Shown one piece after another: positions 25,676 through 38,822 of a DNA stretch of 64,000 nucleotides. Position 1 is the first letter of the stretch. Each line of letters starts with the position of its first letter. The DNA lies in the NCBI RefSeq assembly GCF_025118155.1, contig NW_026251414.1, positions 62,001 through 126,000 of the forward strand, written 5' to 3'. The position numbers and the translations under genes are program-made. The DNA is from Cokeromyces recurvatus. Lineage: Eukaryota > Mucoromycota > Mucoromycetes > Mucorales > Mucoraceae. The notes under the pieces are model-generated. The model was not told the DNA's origin, did not search any database, and worked only from the letters and a program-made list of their open reading frames with translations.

Positions 25676-26988
25676 TATACATGTTTATGCTACAGCAAAT
25701 ATTCTAAAACTTCAATCTACGAATAGGAAAATATAAATAGTTTATTAAACAATATTTGTGTTTAAATACTATGTATTTTTGTATTACAAAACAAAATATA
25801 CCAATTATATGTAACATGAGTTACCGAAAATCAGGATTTTAATTAACAAATAAAGAAAATTATGCTTTCTTTTTACTAAAAATGGCAAAATAGATAGCGT
25901 GTGATCTTTACATTTTAAAGTAGAACAAATCTGTACCATCTGAATTTGTCTAAAAAAATTAAAATTTTCTGTCTATCAAAGCTTAAAATAAACAAACTTC
26001 AAATTCTTATTTAATTCAAATCAAAAAAAGGTAATAAATTTCAATATTTATCTTTATTGCAAATAACAAAAAGTAACTTTTTCTATTTTAAATTAGTCTA
26101 AAAATTCTTTCTTTATTAGGAATATCGTTATTACTACTTTTTTATTATTATTATTTTTTACCATTTTTTTCAAGATTATCTGTATTGAATCCCAAATAGA
26201 GGAGGTCTTACTTTAAAAAGTTAAATTACTAGCTAGTGTTTATATATGAATGGGTTTGATTACTTTCATTCATTATAGAATAATTAGAACTGTTAGAATA
26301 GAGATAGCAGGTTTATTATCTTCTTTGAACAACTACCAAATACAGAAAAATCAATATTTTTTGTATATATTTGATTAGTTATTTATTTAAAAGAATGTTT
26401 TTGTCACTTAGTGGGATTCATGTTTCTGATAGCTGTTCCGAATTAAGCTGATATTCAAATAAATAAAGAAAAAAGCAAGTAAATTGATGATTATTGTCAA
26501 AAAAAAAAAAAAAAAAAATTGCCAACTAAAAGCGTATAGAAGAATGAAAGATATATTTTAGAATAAATTAACATGGAATTTTATTTTATTTTCTATCATG
26601 TATTAATGGTAGCGTTTGTGTTTGTAGATGTAAACACATATTTTCTTTTTTTGTGTGAGATGCACAACTACTATTAGATATAAATTTACCTGTGTTATTC
26701 TATAACAGCGAAAGTGAGAACTAGCGCATTGACTCGACAGGATTAGCCAACATATTTCATTATTGAAGACGTGATCGTCGAATAAAACTATTATAAGAAA
26801 ACACGAATTTTAAATGACAGAAATAACTAGTTATTGTTTCTAACTTAAAAAAAAGTGGCATGTTTCTATTTTATTTTTATTTTATTTTAAAAAAACTTTA
26901 TTTACTATATTTTAATTTTTTTTTCTCCTCCTTTTTTTTCCCCTATCTTTTTTTTTTTGTTTTTGTCTTTGTTTCCTTTATTTTAATA
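24731..26988. other. 2.3-kb spacer, no gene seen
   Basis: AT-rich region holding a microsatellite (25563-25675) and the T-rich 5' flank of the SREBP-like gene. Short open frames here (25112-25379, both strands; 25413-25682) are repeat- or composition-driven and show no recognisable protein. Confidence 0.55.
25563..25675. repeat. TA/CATA/CA microsatellite
   Basis: Compound simple repeat: interrupted (ATAC)/(AT) units pass into a clean (AC)n run of about 14 units at about 25645-25675. The antisense open frame over it translates to alternating Cys/Val and is not a gene. Confidence 0.9.
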
Positions 26989-29354
26989 ATGTTACAACAA
27001 GGGATTCCGGGTTTGGATTTTGACACTTATTTTAATGTTGCACCAAATCCAATTCAGGTGCCTCAACAGCAACAACAGCAACAACAACAACAACAACAGC
27101 AGCAGCAGCAACATCATCATCAATTACTTTATAATCAACACCAAAATCCATCTCAGCAGCCCATTCATCCTACACAGCCTTTAAACCTTCCAAAGTTTAA
27201 CCCAGCCCAACAGCCCTATTATATACCACATCAGCAACAACAGCAACAGCAACAGCAACAACATCCATATCATCATCATCATCAACAACAACATCATCAG
27301 CATCAGCATCAACATCAACGTCATCATCACCAACAGCCACAACAGCATAATGATTCCTCTTCCTTTGAAATGCTAGACTGGTGTATGAAACAGCCACAAC
27401 AACAAAAACAGCCTACAGAAACAATCAATGTACACACCCCTATTTTAACTCCAAGTATAAATAACAATCATCCCTCACCGGTTCGAACGGATTATTTTTA
27501 TTCTACCCCACAATCCAATAACCCTTCACCTGTTTCTACTACTAGATATGATATAAGCCAACAACATCCTACTCCATTAATCATAAAAAGAGAAGATTAT
27601 GGTGGGTATCATAACACTCATTATAACTTATCAAACAATACCACGATAGCAACGACCGTGAATACTACAACTGTATCAGATTCATCTATGGCTCCCGTTC
27701 CTATTAATAATGGTCTAGCTACGCCAATATCAGAAATTGCCTTTCCTGGTACTCCTCAATCTCGTAATTCAATCCACTCCTCTGACTCTAGTTCAACTTC
27801 TACTCAATCTGAACCCGCTCATATATCTCCTATCGATGTTCCTCCGCCTCTTACAAATGCCTTTGCTACTATCGAAAAATGGGGCAAATCAGCAAATGAA
27901 GAAGGTAAAAAAAATATAAATTGAAAAAAAAAAAAAAAAACTTGAAATTCACATATATCTTCTCTTTCTTTCTTTCTTTCTTTTTTTTTGTTCATGGTTT
28001 ACTTTAAAGAAGATTATCATGAAACTCGTTATTGGAGAAGAACGAAACGTAATGATTCTACTTCTAGTAATACAACAAATTTAATAGCAGCAGCTGTTGC
28101 AGCTGTTGCCGCTCGTTCTTCTTCCAGTTCCCCCATTGAGACAGGTCGCCAATTGAAAAAAGTAGCTCATAATGCAATTGAACGTCGGTATCGTAATAAT
28201 ATCAATGACCGCATTCGTGATTTAAAAAATGTCGTTCCTGCACTCTATAAAGCAAAGATAAGAGAAAAGAAAAAGTCCAGGAATGAAGAAGAAGAAGTAG
28301 GAAGAGGAAGAGGAAGAGGAACAGAAGGAGAAGCAACAGGTGCAGGTGCAGGTGCAGACTCTGAAGAAGAAGAAGAAGAAGAAGATAATGCATCTACTGA
28401 TAGTGATCATACAGGCGAAATCATTGATGGTGTAGAAGTAGCTAAAAAGCTGAATAAGGCAACTATTCTATTAAAAGCCACTGAATATATTTATTACTTG
28501 AAACATAAAAATGAAATGGCTGAACAAGAAAATCAAGTCCTTCAACAAATCCTAGCTCAAATGCCAGGTGGAGCCAAGGTACTAGCACGCTTTCAATCTC
28601 AAAAATATGATTTTCAACAGGCTGAACAGCAACGTATGCTTCAGGAACGCAAGGAATTACAGGAACGTGAAAAGGCTGAACGTCAAAGAATACTCCGTGA
28701 ACGTGCTGCTCAAAGGGCTGCCTTGGCTGAGTTATTACCTAAACCTGAACGTAGACCTTATCGTCGTAGAGCGAAAAGGCAACAACAAGAGAATACTAAC
28801 AATAAGAAGAAGCAACAGCAGCAGCAACAACAACAACAGCAACAGCAACAACAACAACAACAACAACAAGTCTTCATGATAGAGTCATCATCATCATTAC
28901 CCTCTATTAACCAACATTCTAAGAAAGATTTAAAAAATGGTAATATTCATACTGCTGGCAGTGAAAGATCCCTACTAGAAGATAACAACAATAATAGTAA
29001 TCATGGTAATAAAGTCTTTATGGCCATGTTCTTATGTCTAGCTATTGTTTCACCTTTCTCTTTTCAAAACGTTGCTGCAAAGCCCTATTATGGGGCTCGA
29101 GTCATTTCTCAACTACAACAACAGCAACAACAACAGCAACAAATAGTGGCCCGATCTTTACCATCAACAATTGTATCTACTAATTACTGGTAAATACAAC
29201 TTTATACTTGTGTATAAAAATAAAAAAAACACTAATTATTTTTTTATTTTTTAGGTACTTGATTAAGACTGGTTTATTTATCTTATTAGTCATGACTGCA
29301 TTATTCCATTACTATACTCAATCTCGACGTATCGTCACTCAAAAGAAGGTTTAA
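26989..29354 (+). CDS. SRE1: SREBP-type bHLH transcription factor with membrane hairpin
   Basis: Three exons: 26989..27904, 28010..29189, 29255..29354, giving 731 aa. The N-terminus is Gln/His-rich with long CAG/CAA runs. The basic helix-loop-helix starts at about 355: HNAIERRYRNNINDRI has the tyrosine (Tyr366) that distinguishes SREBPs, letting them bind sterol regulatory elements. The loop is long and acidic (about 80 residues, poly-Glu), then EVAKKLNKATILLKATEYI forms helix 2. Two hydrophobic spans follow, about 641-658 and 700-720, with a short loop between. This matches the hairpin that holds SREBP/Sre1 in the ER until cleavage under low sterol or low oxygen. The C-terminal regulatory domain of animal SREBP is absent; only about 11 residues follow span 2. 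The gene starts at the first ATG compatible with the domain frame; an in-frame ATG at 26860 only adds a Phe-rich stretch from T-tracts. Confidence 0.88.
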
Positions 29355-29833
29355 CAAAAAAAAAAAAAAAAAAAGACAGCGTTATAGACTTGAAATATAT
29401 TTTTGAAGTACGTTTGTATTTCTACTTTTTCTTTTCTTTTCTTTCTCTCTTTTTCTTTCTCGTTCTTTCTTTCTTTCTTTTTTTTTTACGGTAAAAATTC
29501 CTTTATACCCAGCCTTTCTCAAAACCCCATTCATTTCTACACTAATATAATAAAGAAGGTTTTAATTTTTTTTTTTAAAAAAAAAATCTAAAACATTTAT
29601 GCTTCTTTCTATAATAGTAAAAATTTGAAATTGTGGAACTTCTTTGCAGTTGGGGAATTCAAATGGAACTCACATGTTGTAAATCAATAAGGAATTTATA
29701 TTTAGAATACTGTCATTTTATTTATTTATTTAAAGTTCAGAAATAAACAAAAATATAGCCTTTATTATTGTTAATCCTATTTTGTTTCAAAAGAAAAAAA
29801 AAAGTATACACTCTATTTTTTTATTTTTTTGTC

Positions 29834-31677
29834 TCAAGGGCGTTTAGTGAGATTGAAAACTTTTTTTTGTGAAGGAATAGCAGACCGTCCAATACCAAGA
29901 CGTCTTTTCTTAATTGGCATTTCCTGAATTGATGAAGGATCAAGAGGCGGAGATGGTGATAATGATGTAGGAAGTACGTCTTCTTCTTCTTCTTCATCCT
30001 CCTCAGAATTTAAATTGAATTCTAATATTTCTTCTTCTTCATTTTGAGCAGCTTCAATTGAACGTTTTTTTCCTTCATAAACAGATACTTCCTCATCCTC
30101 ATCTTCAGAAGAAGAAGGTACAATACTCGATGTTCTATAAAAAGTTTGACCTGAAACAGCAGCAGCAGCAGCAGCAGCAGCAGTAGAAGAATCATCGGAT
30201 ACTGATACTGACCTTTTGTTTATTCTTCCCGTTGTTTTTGAATTCGTATTTCTTTTTTGTTTCAGACCTTTTTCAGCATGCTTTTTTTTATTAGCTGGGA
30301 TTTGATGATTATCTTCAGCTAATAACATTGGGGTTTCATTCCTTTCTTCCTCCACTTCATTGTTATCTTCATCATAATAGGCCTCACGCGGAATCTAAAA
30401 AAAGAAACTGCAAAATTATACCTTCTATTTGTGTTACACAAATTTCAAAATTTTACCTGAGATGATATTTCAACCCCATTAATGTCTCTATGTTTCAATG
30501 CACCTATCAAAAAAAATTAGAATTATAGGATGAAATTACACTTTTTTCCCCCAGCTACCTACCCATAAAAAATGCAGACGAAGGTATACGATTTTCAGTT
30601 AATAGCATTTTGACTTGATAAATAACAATTTCTAGAGCTTTCTTTAAGGGTGGTACATAGGAAGCTAATTGTACTTCTTTTAATACTTTGACATGAGAAC
30701 AAATAATCTATTCATAGAAATAGTATGCTTAAAATGGTATATATAAATAATTATTCATCTATTTTTTACCTGTAGCATACGAGTACTGGATTGAAAATCT
30801 TTAAAAATATTAACTACTTCATTCGTATGTGTTTTAAATATTTTTGTAAAATAAGGAATAGAATATTTTGTAAATTGCTCAATAAATACTCGGCCTGTCT
30901 TCAATAAAATACTAAATAACGATTTATGCTCCTTTGTTTTAACATAATTTGTAATTCTCTCGAATATTTTCACAATTTGAGCATTTTGCACTAGAATAAT
31001 TTCAGAATCCTGATTAGTATTTTTAAGTAAATCCAGTGTTTTTACTATTTGATTCATGATAGCCTAAAAAGAAAAGTATATGTTTATACGTGTTAAAGGA
31101 TATACTGCATAAAAAGAGAGAGAATTTACCTGATAGTGTTGAACAATTGTTTCTTCCTTTAATAAAGGATATTGCTCTAAACTTTGTTCTTCCTCAAATT
31201 CAGGCAACACAATATCAACAAGGTTATGAAGAATAGATAAAGGATCTTGATTTAATTCAATAAATTGTTCAAATAAGAATGGTATTTCTTTCTTAATATC
31301 ACGCCAGTCAAACCATGGTGTTGTAATGATTTGCTCAACTACTTTTAATGCATCTTGTTTTAAATTTTCAATTCCTTCTTCATCAGAAAAGGACATTAAA
31401 CGTTGTAAGATTTTAAATAATAAAACTGACATTGTTGCTTGAGGTATTCCATCACCATAATTTGATAAATATCGAAATGCTTCCATTAATTCAGCTTTGA
31501 ATGCTATTTGACAATCATTGATAGTATCATGATCAGATACACGATTAGCGAGAATATGTACGAATTCTTTCAAGATGTCATTATTATCTGAATTTTGAAG
31601 TTCATTCCAACATAATAGTTTATATAAAATGTTGAATATATGTGAGACAGCTTGAACGAGTTCCTCTGATCCCTAAA

Positions 31678-31725
<48 letters not shown>

Positions 31726-34700
31726 ATCATTTTTTCATGTCTGATGAACAAACAAAATAAAATCTTACATGAATACGCCCTGGTTCAATATCCTACATTC
31801 AATTTAAATATCAATGATTCCTTTTATGTATTTTATTAGTATCATTCTTTCTTACCTTTGCTTGTAACTCAGCATAAAGATTTTCCAGTGTTTGTAAAAT
31901 AGATGGCAAATAAAGAACAACCTAAAATAAAAGTGATTAACATAGAGAGAGAACCAGTATGTTTGTATGTATGTATATATATTTACCTTTTTCATAAATG
32001 TTTGAGACTCAATTCTACCCAACATAATTGAGTTACAAGAAGGATATTTTTCGTCAATTAGATTGACTGGTTTTTTTCCAAAATGATGATTAACAGAAGA
32101 AGATGTATAGGTAATCTTGATATCTATTTTCTGATTAAGGTCTTCCAAAATATAATTGATTTCTTCAAACTAAATACATCAATAATAAGCTTATCATTTA
32201 TTTTATATAACTCTTGGAGCTTTTTTACTTACTGTCATTTTTTCATTTTCATCCTCTAATTCTTCGTTATACTTGAATATTTCTAAAATATGAATCTATG
32301 CAAAAAAAAAAAAAAAGATAAGCATAGTTTCAAACAATACATAGAATGATAAAAAAAAAAATAGCATACACAGAATGCTCTCATATAAGGCTTGATTTCA
32401 TTCACAGTTCCAAATCTGATCGTATGGGCTTTTTCTTTTTTAATTGACTTGGTATTCATACTATCTTCTCCTTCTCCTACTCCTGCGGATATAATTTGAT
32501 TGCTATGTTCATCCAAATTTGTCGGTGATACGTTATGGAATTCTAAGGGCGCATAGTTGGGTACTTGTTCCATTAATTGGTTCAATAATGTTTCCATTTT
32601 GAGAATACTTCTTAAACGGGAAATTATTCTTACTCTGTAATTTTCTTCTTTTGTAAACATGAATGCATTTAATAGTTCTCTAAACCTTCAAGTAAAATAT
32701 AAGAGGGATAGCTTACTCATAAAATCTGACTTGTATCTTTATCATTACCAATTCATTGTATAAAATAACATATCACAAGCATATTCAATTTCATTTGTTG
32801 ACAAGTCATTTAAATTCTCAGGATTAAACATAATTATACTACAACCAAATAAAGCATCTATTTCTACAAGGCTTCCATTATTTAATTGCTTTTCACAACT
32901 TTGAATTAAATTGAAGATGGAACACATGGGAACTACCATTGCCTTTTTCTTTTTTAAATCTGGGTTGTAGATTAATTCATACATCTTGATAGCTATTTGT
33001 TCTCCCTACATACACACTTGTAAGTTCAAATAGACTATTATTGTTATTATTATTATAAAACATACTTCACCATCTAAATTCATTTGACGTGCAGGCTCTA
33101 ATTTTAAATAGTGATTCTTCTGTGCTTCTTCAATAAACTCAAGAGCATCCGCTATGGCTACTACGTAGAACTCTGTAAAATCAGATGCCATATTCTCTTT
33201 TACCCACCATTCTAATCTTTCATCCATATGTGCTCCCTTCTCTTCTCTACTAAACATATGTGCTAACTCATCATAAATGAGAGCAATACAATTTGGATAC
33301 TCTTTTGAATATCTCAAGGCTAATTCTAAAATTTGAGTTGCCTGTGTCAAAAGAGGGTGTCGAAGTGTAGCATCAGTTATGTTAAGTGCTAAAGACATTT
33401 GTGAGCTTGATGATCCTCCTACTTGATTGTTCTGAATACTACAACTATTGTTGCATAACTCTTTCGATCCAAGTACTTTGACAGCTGATAAACATGCAAT
33501 AATACCAATATTTTTATATTTTTCTCTAGGACTTGAAAGTTGCTTACGAATAATGGTTTGAATTTCGGTCCAAAGATTAGCTGACCCATCTCCTGGATTT
33601 CTTGTCTATATAAAAGTTTAAACAATCATTCTCTATCATTCTATATAATACTTACAGTTAATGCAAGAAGACTAAAAATATCAAATAATGTACGAATTTG
33701 ATATATACTTAAATTATCCAAATAATCCAAAATTCCTTTTATAAACACATTGTAAACAATGACACTGCATACGTCTGTTTTAACTAATTGTAATAACACT
33801 TCTAAAGCTATGTTCATTTCTACTTCTATACCACTACCAATATGTGTAACAAGTGCGCCGATTATTTCCTATTTCATGTATGAGTTATGTTGCCTTTTTT
33901 TTTAGCTTTTAATAAATACAAACCTGTCTAAAATATGCATCCGTAGATTTAAATGAACTCGTATACAAAGTACTTGCACAAGGCGATATTACATTAAACT
34001 GCTGACAAGAACGCAATAAGCTTTCTGATAATGATAATATGGTATTCCAATATCTATTTCAGGTATTAATAATAATACTTGTATTATATATGTATATGTA
34101 TGGCTTTACCCTGCAAGGCCATCTGAATGGTACATAATTGTTTCTTGGATAAGTGAAGCAGTAATATGTCCTTTTATTATTTTCTTTCTAATAACACCTT
34201 CCACTTTCTTTTTTATGGACGTCATTGAGTATAATATAATTAAAACTAGCATATCAATCACCTTATGTTCACGCTAATTATTAAAAAAAAAAGTCAGGTT
34301 AATAATAAACATTTTTTTTTTTTTACTCCCACTCTTCACAGTAATTTTACCTGGGATTCTAGAGCGACAATAGATTTGAACCAAGCATCACAAACAAATT
34401 TATGAAACTGTAATCCTAATTTAATGGATTCTAAAATAAAAGCTTCTGGCGCATGCTTTGTTGCTCTTTGAGTTGATGGATGAATTTTACTCAACGATCT
34501 AAAATCTAGCTTTTGTCGAATACCATAAATAATCGTATCCACTGTATTTGGTGTCACGGTCTGAAGCATAAATTTGATTATGACAGCTAAATCATCTAAT
34601 TCAGCAGATTCTAGTTGATCTAAAATTGTTTCTCGAACATCATCTAAGCTTTCTGAATGAAGTGTTAGGTTGGACAAGGCATCAAGAACAGACACTGTCA

Positions 34701-35278
34701 ACTCTGGGTTATCATTCATTAATTCTTTTAAAAAAATAACAATAGGCTTCATAGATGAGGGAAAAAAAACATCATCATTAGTTTAATCTTCAACTTTTCT
34801 TTTCTTTTTTTTAAAAAAAAAAAAAAAAGAACAAATCTCTATACCTTATGTTCTGAATCGTTTATAATATCTGGTAGTGAAGTAATAATTTCATGTTGAA
34901 TAACAGTTGGTGTGATTTGAATTATCTGTTATAATAATATTTAAGTACGCTAAATAGAATAATAAAAAAAAAAGTCTGTAACTTACTTCTATTAATTTTC
35001 CAGTTAATTCCTCAGGTTGAGCAATATAGTCTAGCCAACGTAATTGATGTAGAATTAAGCGTGCTGTGCAAGAACTAGAATTATTACTAAACAAATAATT
35101 TTAGTCAATATTTATATTATTTTATTTATTTATTTTTTTCTTTCAAAACTTTACTTATTTTCTAATTCATCATAAAATTCAGGAAGTCTTTCAAGTAAAT
35201 ATGTAATTAGTTCAGGCTGAAGTGAATCAATGGCTAATAGTGTTTTAAATAAACTTTCTGTACTTGAAGTATGATTAC

Positions 35279-35309
<31 letters not shown>

Positions 35310-35665
35310 AGATCGTGAGTGATCTTTAAACCTATTTATCTAACCATTTACCTACCGATGCGTTCTTGGAACACTATCTGCAAGTCTAGAAGGTAATAAA
35401 AATTTTCGAAAATCTAAAGGATCTTGTGTATAAACTTGTAAATCTTCAAGAAATTCATCAAGTAGGTTAGGCTGACTACGTAATTTGATTTCAAGTTTTC
35501 TACGAAATAAAACAGGTTCAATAACTTGATAGGTTTAAATTAGTCCCATTACATATATAATTACGAATGTATATACATATATGTATATATACATATATAC
35601 ATACCGAAAACAACTGTGGAGGGATCAACTTGACACCCTGATTCTTGAAGCAATTCCTCTAACAT
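29834..35665 (-). CDS. FANCD2: FANCD2, Fanconi anaemia DNA crosslink-repair protein
   Basis: Twenty-one exons, complement(29834..30394, 30457..30503, 30563..30707, 30770..31063, 31130..31672, 31769..31792, 31856..31921, 31987..32169, 32233..32295, 32370..32685, 32749..33005, 33066..33605, 33656..33868, 33924..34053, 34110..34273, 34351..34746, 34845..34925, 34987..35086, 35155..35277, 35356..35524, 35605..35665). All phases agree, giving 1491 aa (human 1451). Recognisable blocks are VFIKGILDYLDNLS, IIRKQLSS, FYTMNWFRELLNAF and VPPLKKALEIVI. With FANCI it clamps on DNA at interstrand crosslinks after monoubiquitination; Lys452 (codon 33737-33739) in FIKGILDY is the equivalent of human Lys561. 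The C-terminal ~190 residues are an acidic/basic disordered tail with an Ala run and KKRRLG. Exon 16 is 24 nt. Head to head with the dehydratase gene. Confidence 0.93.
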
Positions 35666-35942
35666 TATTTATAAAATGAATAAGGAGAAACTCTATTTTA
35701 TTTTCATTTTTTTCACTCCGCATAATTTTATTCTCGAAAACCCTTAAGCAAACGCGAAATGAAAAAAAACACGTATTTTTCAACTTTTAGAAACTTTGAA
35801 TGCGACCAACTAAAAAAAAAAAAAAAAATAACGCGCCTTTTTTTTTTTTTAACTGACCTGATTTTTAAAATTTATTTTCGATTTCTATTATTTATTTTTA
35901 AACTCTTTTTTATAAAATTGTTTGTCATTTATTTATTCTGTA
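35666..35942. promoter_or_regulatory. Shared FANCD2/dehydratase promoter with ACGCG boxes
   Basis: 277 bp between divergent start codons. It contains ACGCGAA at 35752-35758 (87 bases upstream of the FANCD2 ATG) and ACGCG at 35831-35835. CGCG is rare outside coding sequence in this AT-rich window. ACGCG boxes are the known binding core of fungal MBF (MluI cell-cycle box), which drives G1/S genes. The same motif clusters upstream of the RNR paralogue. Confidence 0.55.
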
Positions 35943-37610
35943 ATGGACGATTCCTCGGACGATGAACAGCATGGGTTTCCTAATTCACAAACACTCCATG
36001 TATATACTCCACTTATTCATTCGCCAAAATTAAGTGTTAAACTAGACTGGTAAAAAAAGCAACAAAAACAAAAACAAAAAAAAAAAAAATAAATAAAGAA
36101 AAAATAAATAAATAACAAAATGTATCTGGGCACCAACAAATATGCATTTTTTTTTTGTGACAGTAATATATATTATAAGCTGGAAAACCTTCAACCTTCA
36201 GGGTCAGTAAAGATGAGGTAAATAGCTAGAATAAAATAAAGATAAAGGAAGAAATCTTATTTGTGATTATTATTATTATTAAAAAAAAAAGGGGTGTTGG
36301 AAACTTTTGTTATAAAGCAGTAGAATCAAGAGGAACGGATATTCATTTAGTTTGTGGATCAAGTATGAATACTGCTTTAGCTGTAGCGTATTGTGCACGA
36401 CAGTTGAATGTAAATGCAATTATTGTGATGCCGAAGGAGACACCAAGTTCAATTTGTGATGCTATAAGACTAGAAGGAGCTCAATTGATTTTGTTTGGAG
36501 AGAATTGGGCTGCAGCAGAATCACATGCAAGAAAATTAGTAAAGAGAAATGGGTAAATGTACATATGTATATACTATTCATAAACACAAAGGGTATTTAT
36601 ACTTTTTTTTTATGGAGATAGTATTTATGTTCCTTCAGCAGATCATGAACATATTTGGGATGGTTATTCTAGTATTATATATGAATTGAAAGCTCAATTA
36701 GGGGACAATAACCCACCAGCAGCTATTGTCTGTCCAGTAGGAGGAGGAGGTTTATTAAATGGAGTGATAATGGGATTACAAGAAATAGGATGGAAAGAAG
36801 TGCCAGTGATCGCTGTAGAGACACATGGTAGTAATGCCTTTCAGGCATCTGTCGTGGCTGGTAAACTCGTCAAATTATCGAAAATATCTACAATTGCATC
36901 AGGGTTAGCATCTAGTTCTATTAGTTCTAAATCCTTGGAGCTAAGTTTGGTTCATCCTGTTGTCCCCTTTGCCGTAAGCGATGCAATGGCTGCTGACGCT
37001 GTAAGGCTTTTTGCAGGTAAATTTTTTACATAGTAGTCGTATATGTCTATAGAGTAAGTTGTTTTAACCAGTCCTTCCTTTTTTTTTATATGTATATTTT
37101 TGCTCCCCTCCCAAAAAAAAAGAGGATAACAAAATGCTTGTGGAAGCTGCATCTGGAGCTGGTTTATCCTTATGTTATACACAAGTGATTCGTGATATAT
37201 TACCCTCATTAGAACAGGATTCTAATTTAGTCATACTAGTGACAGGTGGATCTGATATTAATTTAGGGCAATTAGATGAGTATCGAAAGAAGTATTTTAG
37301 ACCACCTGTCATTGTAAAAAGTGGTAGTGAAGTGTTTTTGAAGATGGATGATAAACTTATAGCCCACGCTGCACAAACTATAGACAGTTCTAATCCAATG
37401 GGTTTATCAGTAGAGCATCTTCAAAAATTATCACATCAAAAGCCACAAAGATTACCGTCTAATAAAGAAAACTCGTTATCACAGAAGGCATCACCTATGG
37501 TTGCAGATACACCTATGGAAGATGTATCGATAAGTACTCAAGAAGAAAAAGAGGAAGAACAAGAAGTCAATCCTTCTTCAACAGCCTTATCAACTACTAC
37601 TACTAACTAA
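35943..37610 (+). CDS. L-serine/threonine dehydratase (PLP, Cha1-like)
   Basis: Five exons: 35943..36049, 36164..36217, 36292..36552, 36622..37016, 37123..37610, giving 434 aa. This is a fold-type II PLP enzyme. The cofactor lysine lies in LENLQPSGSVKMRGVGN (the usual form is SGSFKxRG). HLVCGSSMNTALAVAYCARQ follows, and the phosphate-binding loop is VCPVGGGGLLNG. Cha1-type enzymes deaminate serine and threonine to pyruvate or 2-oxobutanoate; serine racemases belong to the same family, so the exact reaction is not fixed by sequence. A C-terminal extension of ~80 residues, Ser/Pro/Glu-rich, is longer than in yeast Cha1. Introns 2 and 4 end in A-runs directly before AG rather than a pyrimidine tract. 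Confidence 0.88.
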
Positions 37611-38262
37611 CTAACTAATAATAATAATAATAATTTAAAGACACCCGTTAAAATAAAATGAAATTTGTAAATATCTTTTGCTGTAAAATGATTATTTTGT
37701 ATGTAACAGAAAACTTATATTTCATATTAAAATTTACTGCTTGTATGCAGTCATTTAAAAGCATCGTTTATTTTCAGTGCATAAAAGACAAGTTGTAGAT
37801 TTTTTTTTTGTTTGTTTTCACCACCATATACAGTAAGGCTGGTAAATATTGGCTAATTCAGAAATTTAAATGGTGATAATAAAAAAATAATTTGGAGTAA
37901 GTCTTTTTCTCAAAAAAAAAAAAAAATAGTTAAATTTGTCACTAACTTGCTTCATATATTTTCTTTAAATAGGTTCATAGAATTCCCTTCTATTTAAAGC
38001 TCTCTATTAACCGTTAACAATACGTCTTTTTTATTTTATTTATTTTATTATATTTTATTTTTTTACATAATACATATGTCATATAGCTATAAAGAAGAAA
38101 TGAGTTTTTTTTTTCATCATTTATGCGCTTTTTTTTTGTTGTTATTGATCCAAATGAAAACAAGTTGACGGCATTTTTTTTTCTTTTTGAAACATTAAAA
38201 AAAAGAAAAGTTAATAAACCTGTGAAAATAATTATCTTTTCTTTTTTATTATTATCCTTACA
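37611..38262. other. Spacer, no gene seen
   Basis: 0.65 kb AT-rich region containing (TAA)n just after the dehydratase stop, T-runs, and the promoter of the small gene at 38263. Nothing else recognisable. Confidence 0.5.
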
Positions 38263-38530
38263 ATGAACTCTATTGGTACTAAACTTGAAGAACTAGTTGA
38301 AAAGACTCACCAAGTATGTAAAAAAAAAATAGATATTATATACAATTATATAAACATCGTCTTTTTTTTTTATATATGAATAGGCTGCTTCTGACGAAGA
38401 ACGCAAGACATTTGCCCATGAAGCAAGTGAACTTCATAAGAAAATTACAGGTCTACCTATGATCATTGACGATCAAGGTCATATTCAAACTAATAATGAA
38501 GAGGCAAAGAAGTGTCCTAAGCTTCATTAA
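38263..38530 (+). CDS. Small hydrophilic protein, hypothetical (65 aa)
   Basis: Two exons, 38263..38313 and 38384..38530, joined in phase at a canonical GTATGT...TAG intron with a T-rich end. The protein starts MNSIGTKLEELVEKTHQAAS and ends KKCPKLH. It is charged and probably helical in its first half (LEELVEKTHQ, EERKTFAHEASELHKKI), with no signal or membrane segment. I do not recognise the family. The clean intron, good start context (ACAATGAAC) and fungal codon use support a real gene. It converges with the RNR paralogue, 292 bp away. Confidence 0.6.
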
Positions 38531-38822
38531 CTGGACATGTATAATTTTATATTAATAGCAAAAAATTTGTTTACTCAGAGTGCTACTTGAAATAAAAAAT
38601 CTTTATTTATAAATGAATTTATTATGTGTTCTAATTGATATATGTAAATAAAAGAGAAGGGAGCAATTATGAATAAATTTATTTTTTCTTTTTTTTTTCT
38701 TTTTTTTTTGAAAAAGGGAGAGGTGAAGTCTATATTACAGTATGTATGTATATGTATATACATATATGATATATATATGTATATATATTTTTTTTAAAAA
38801 AAAAAAAAAACTTGTATATTAT

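Noticed and set aside
25413..25682. 89-codon minus-strand frame rich in Cys/Val
   Set aside because: Translation of a CA/TA microsatellite.
26860..26988. Upstream in-frame ATG of the SREBP-like gene giving a Phe-rich N-terminus
   Set aside because: The stretch is translation of T-tracts and would add a spurious hydrophobic leader; the ATG at 26989 directly precedes the Gln-rich coding region.
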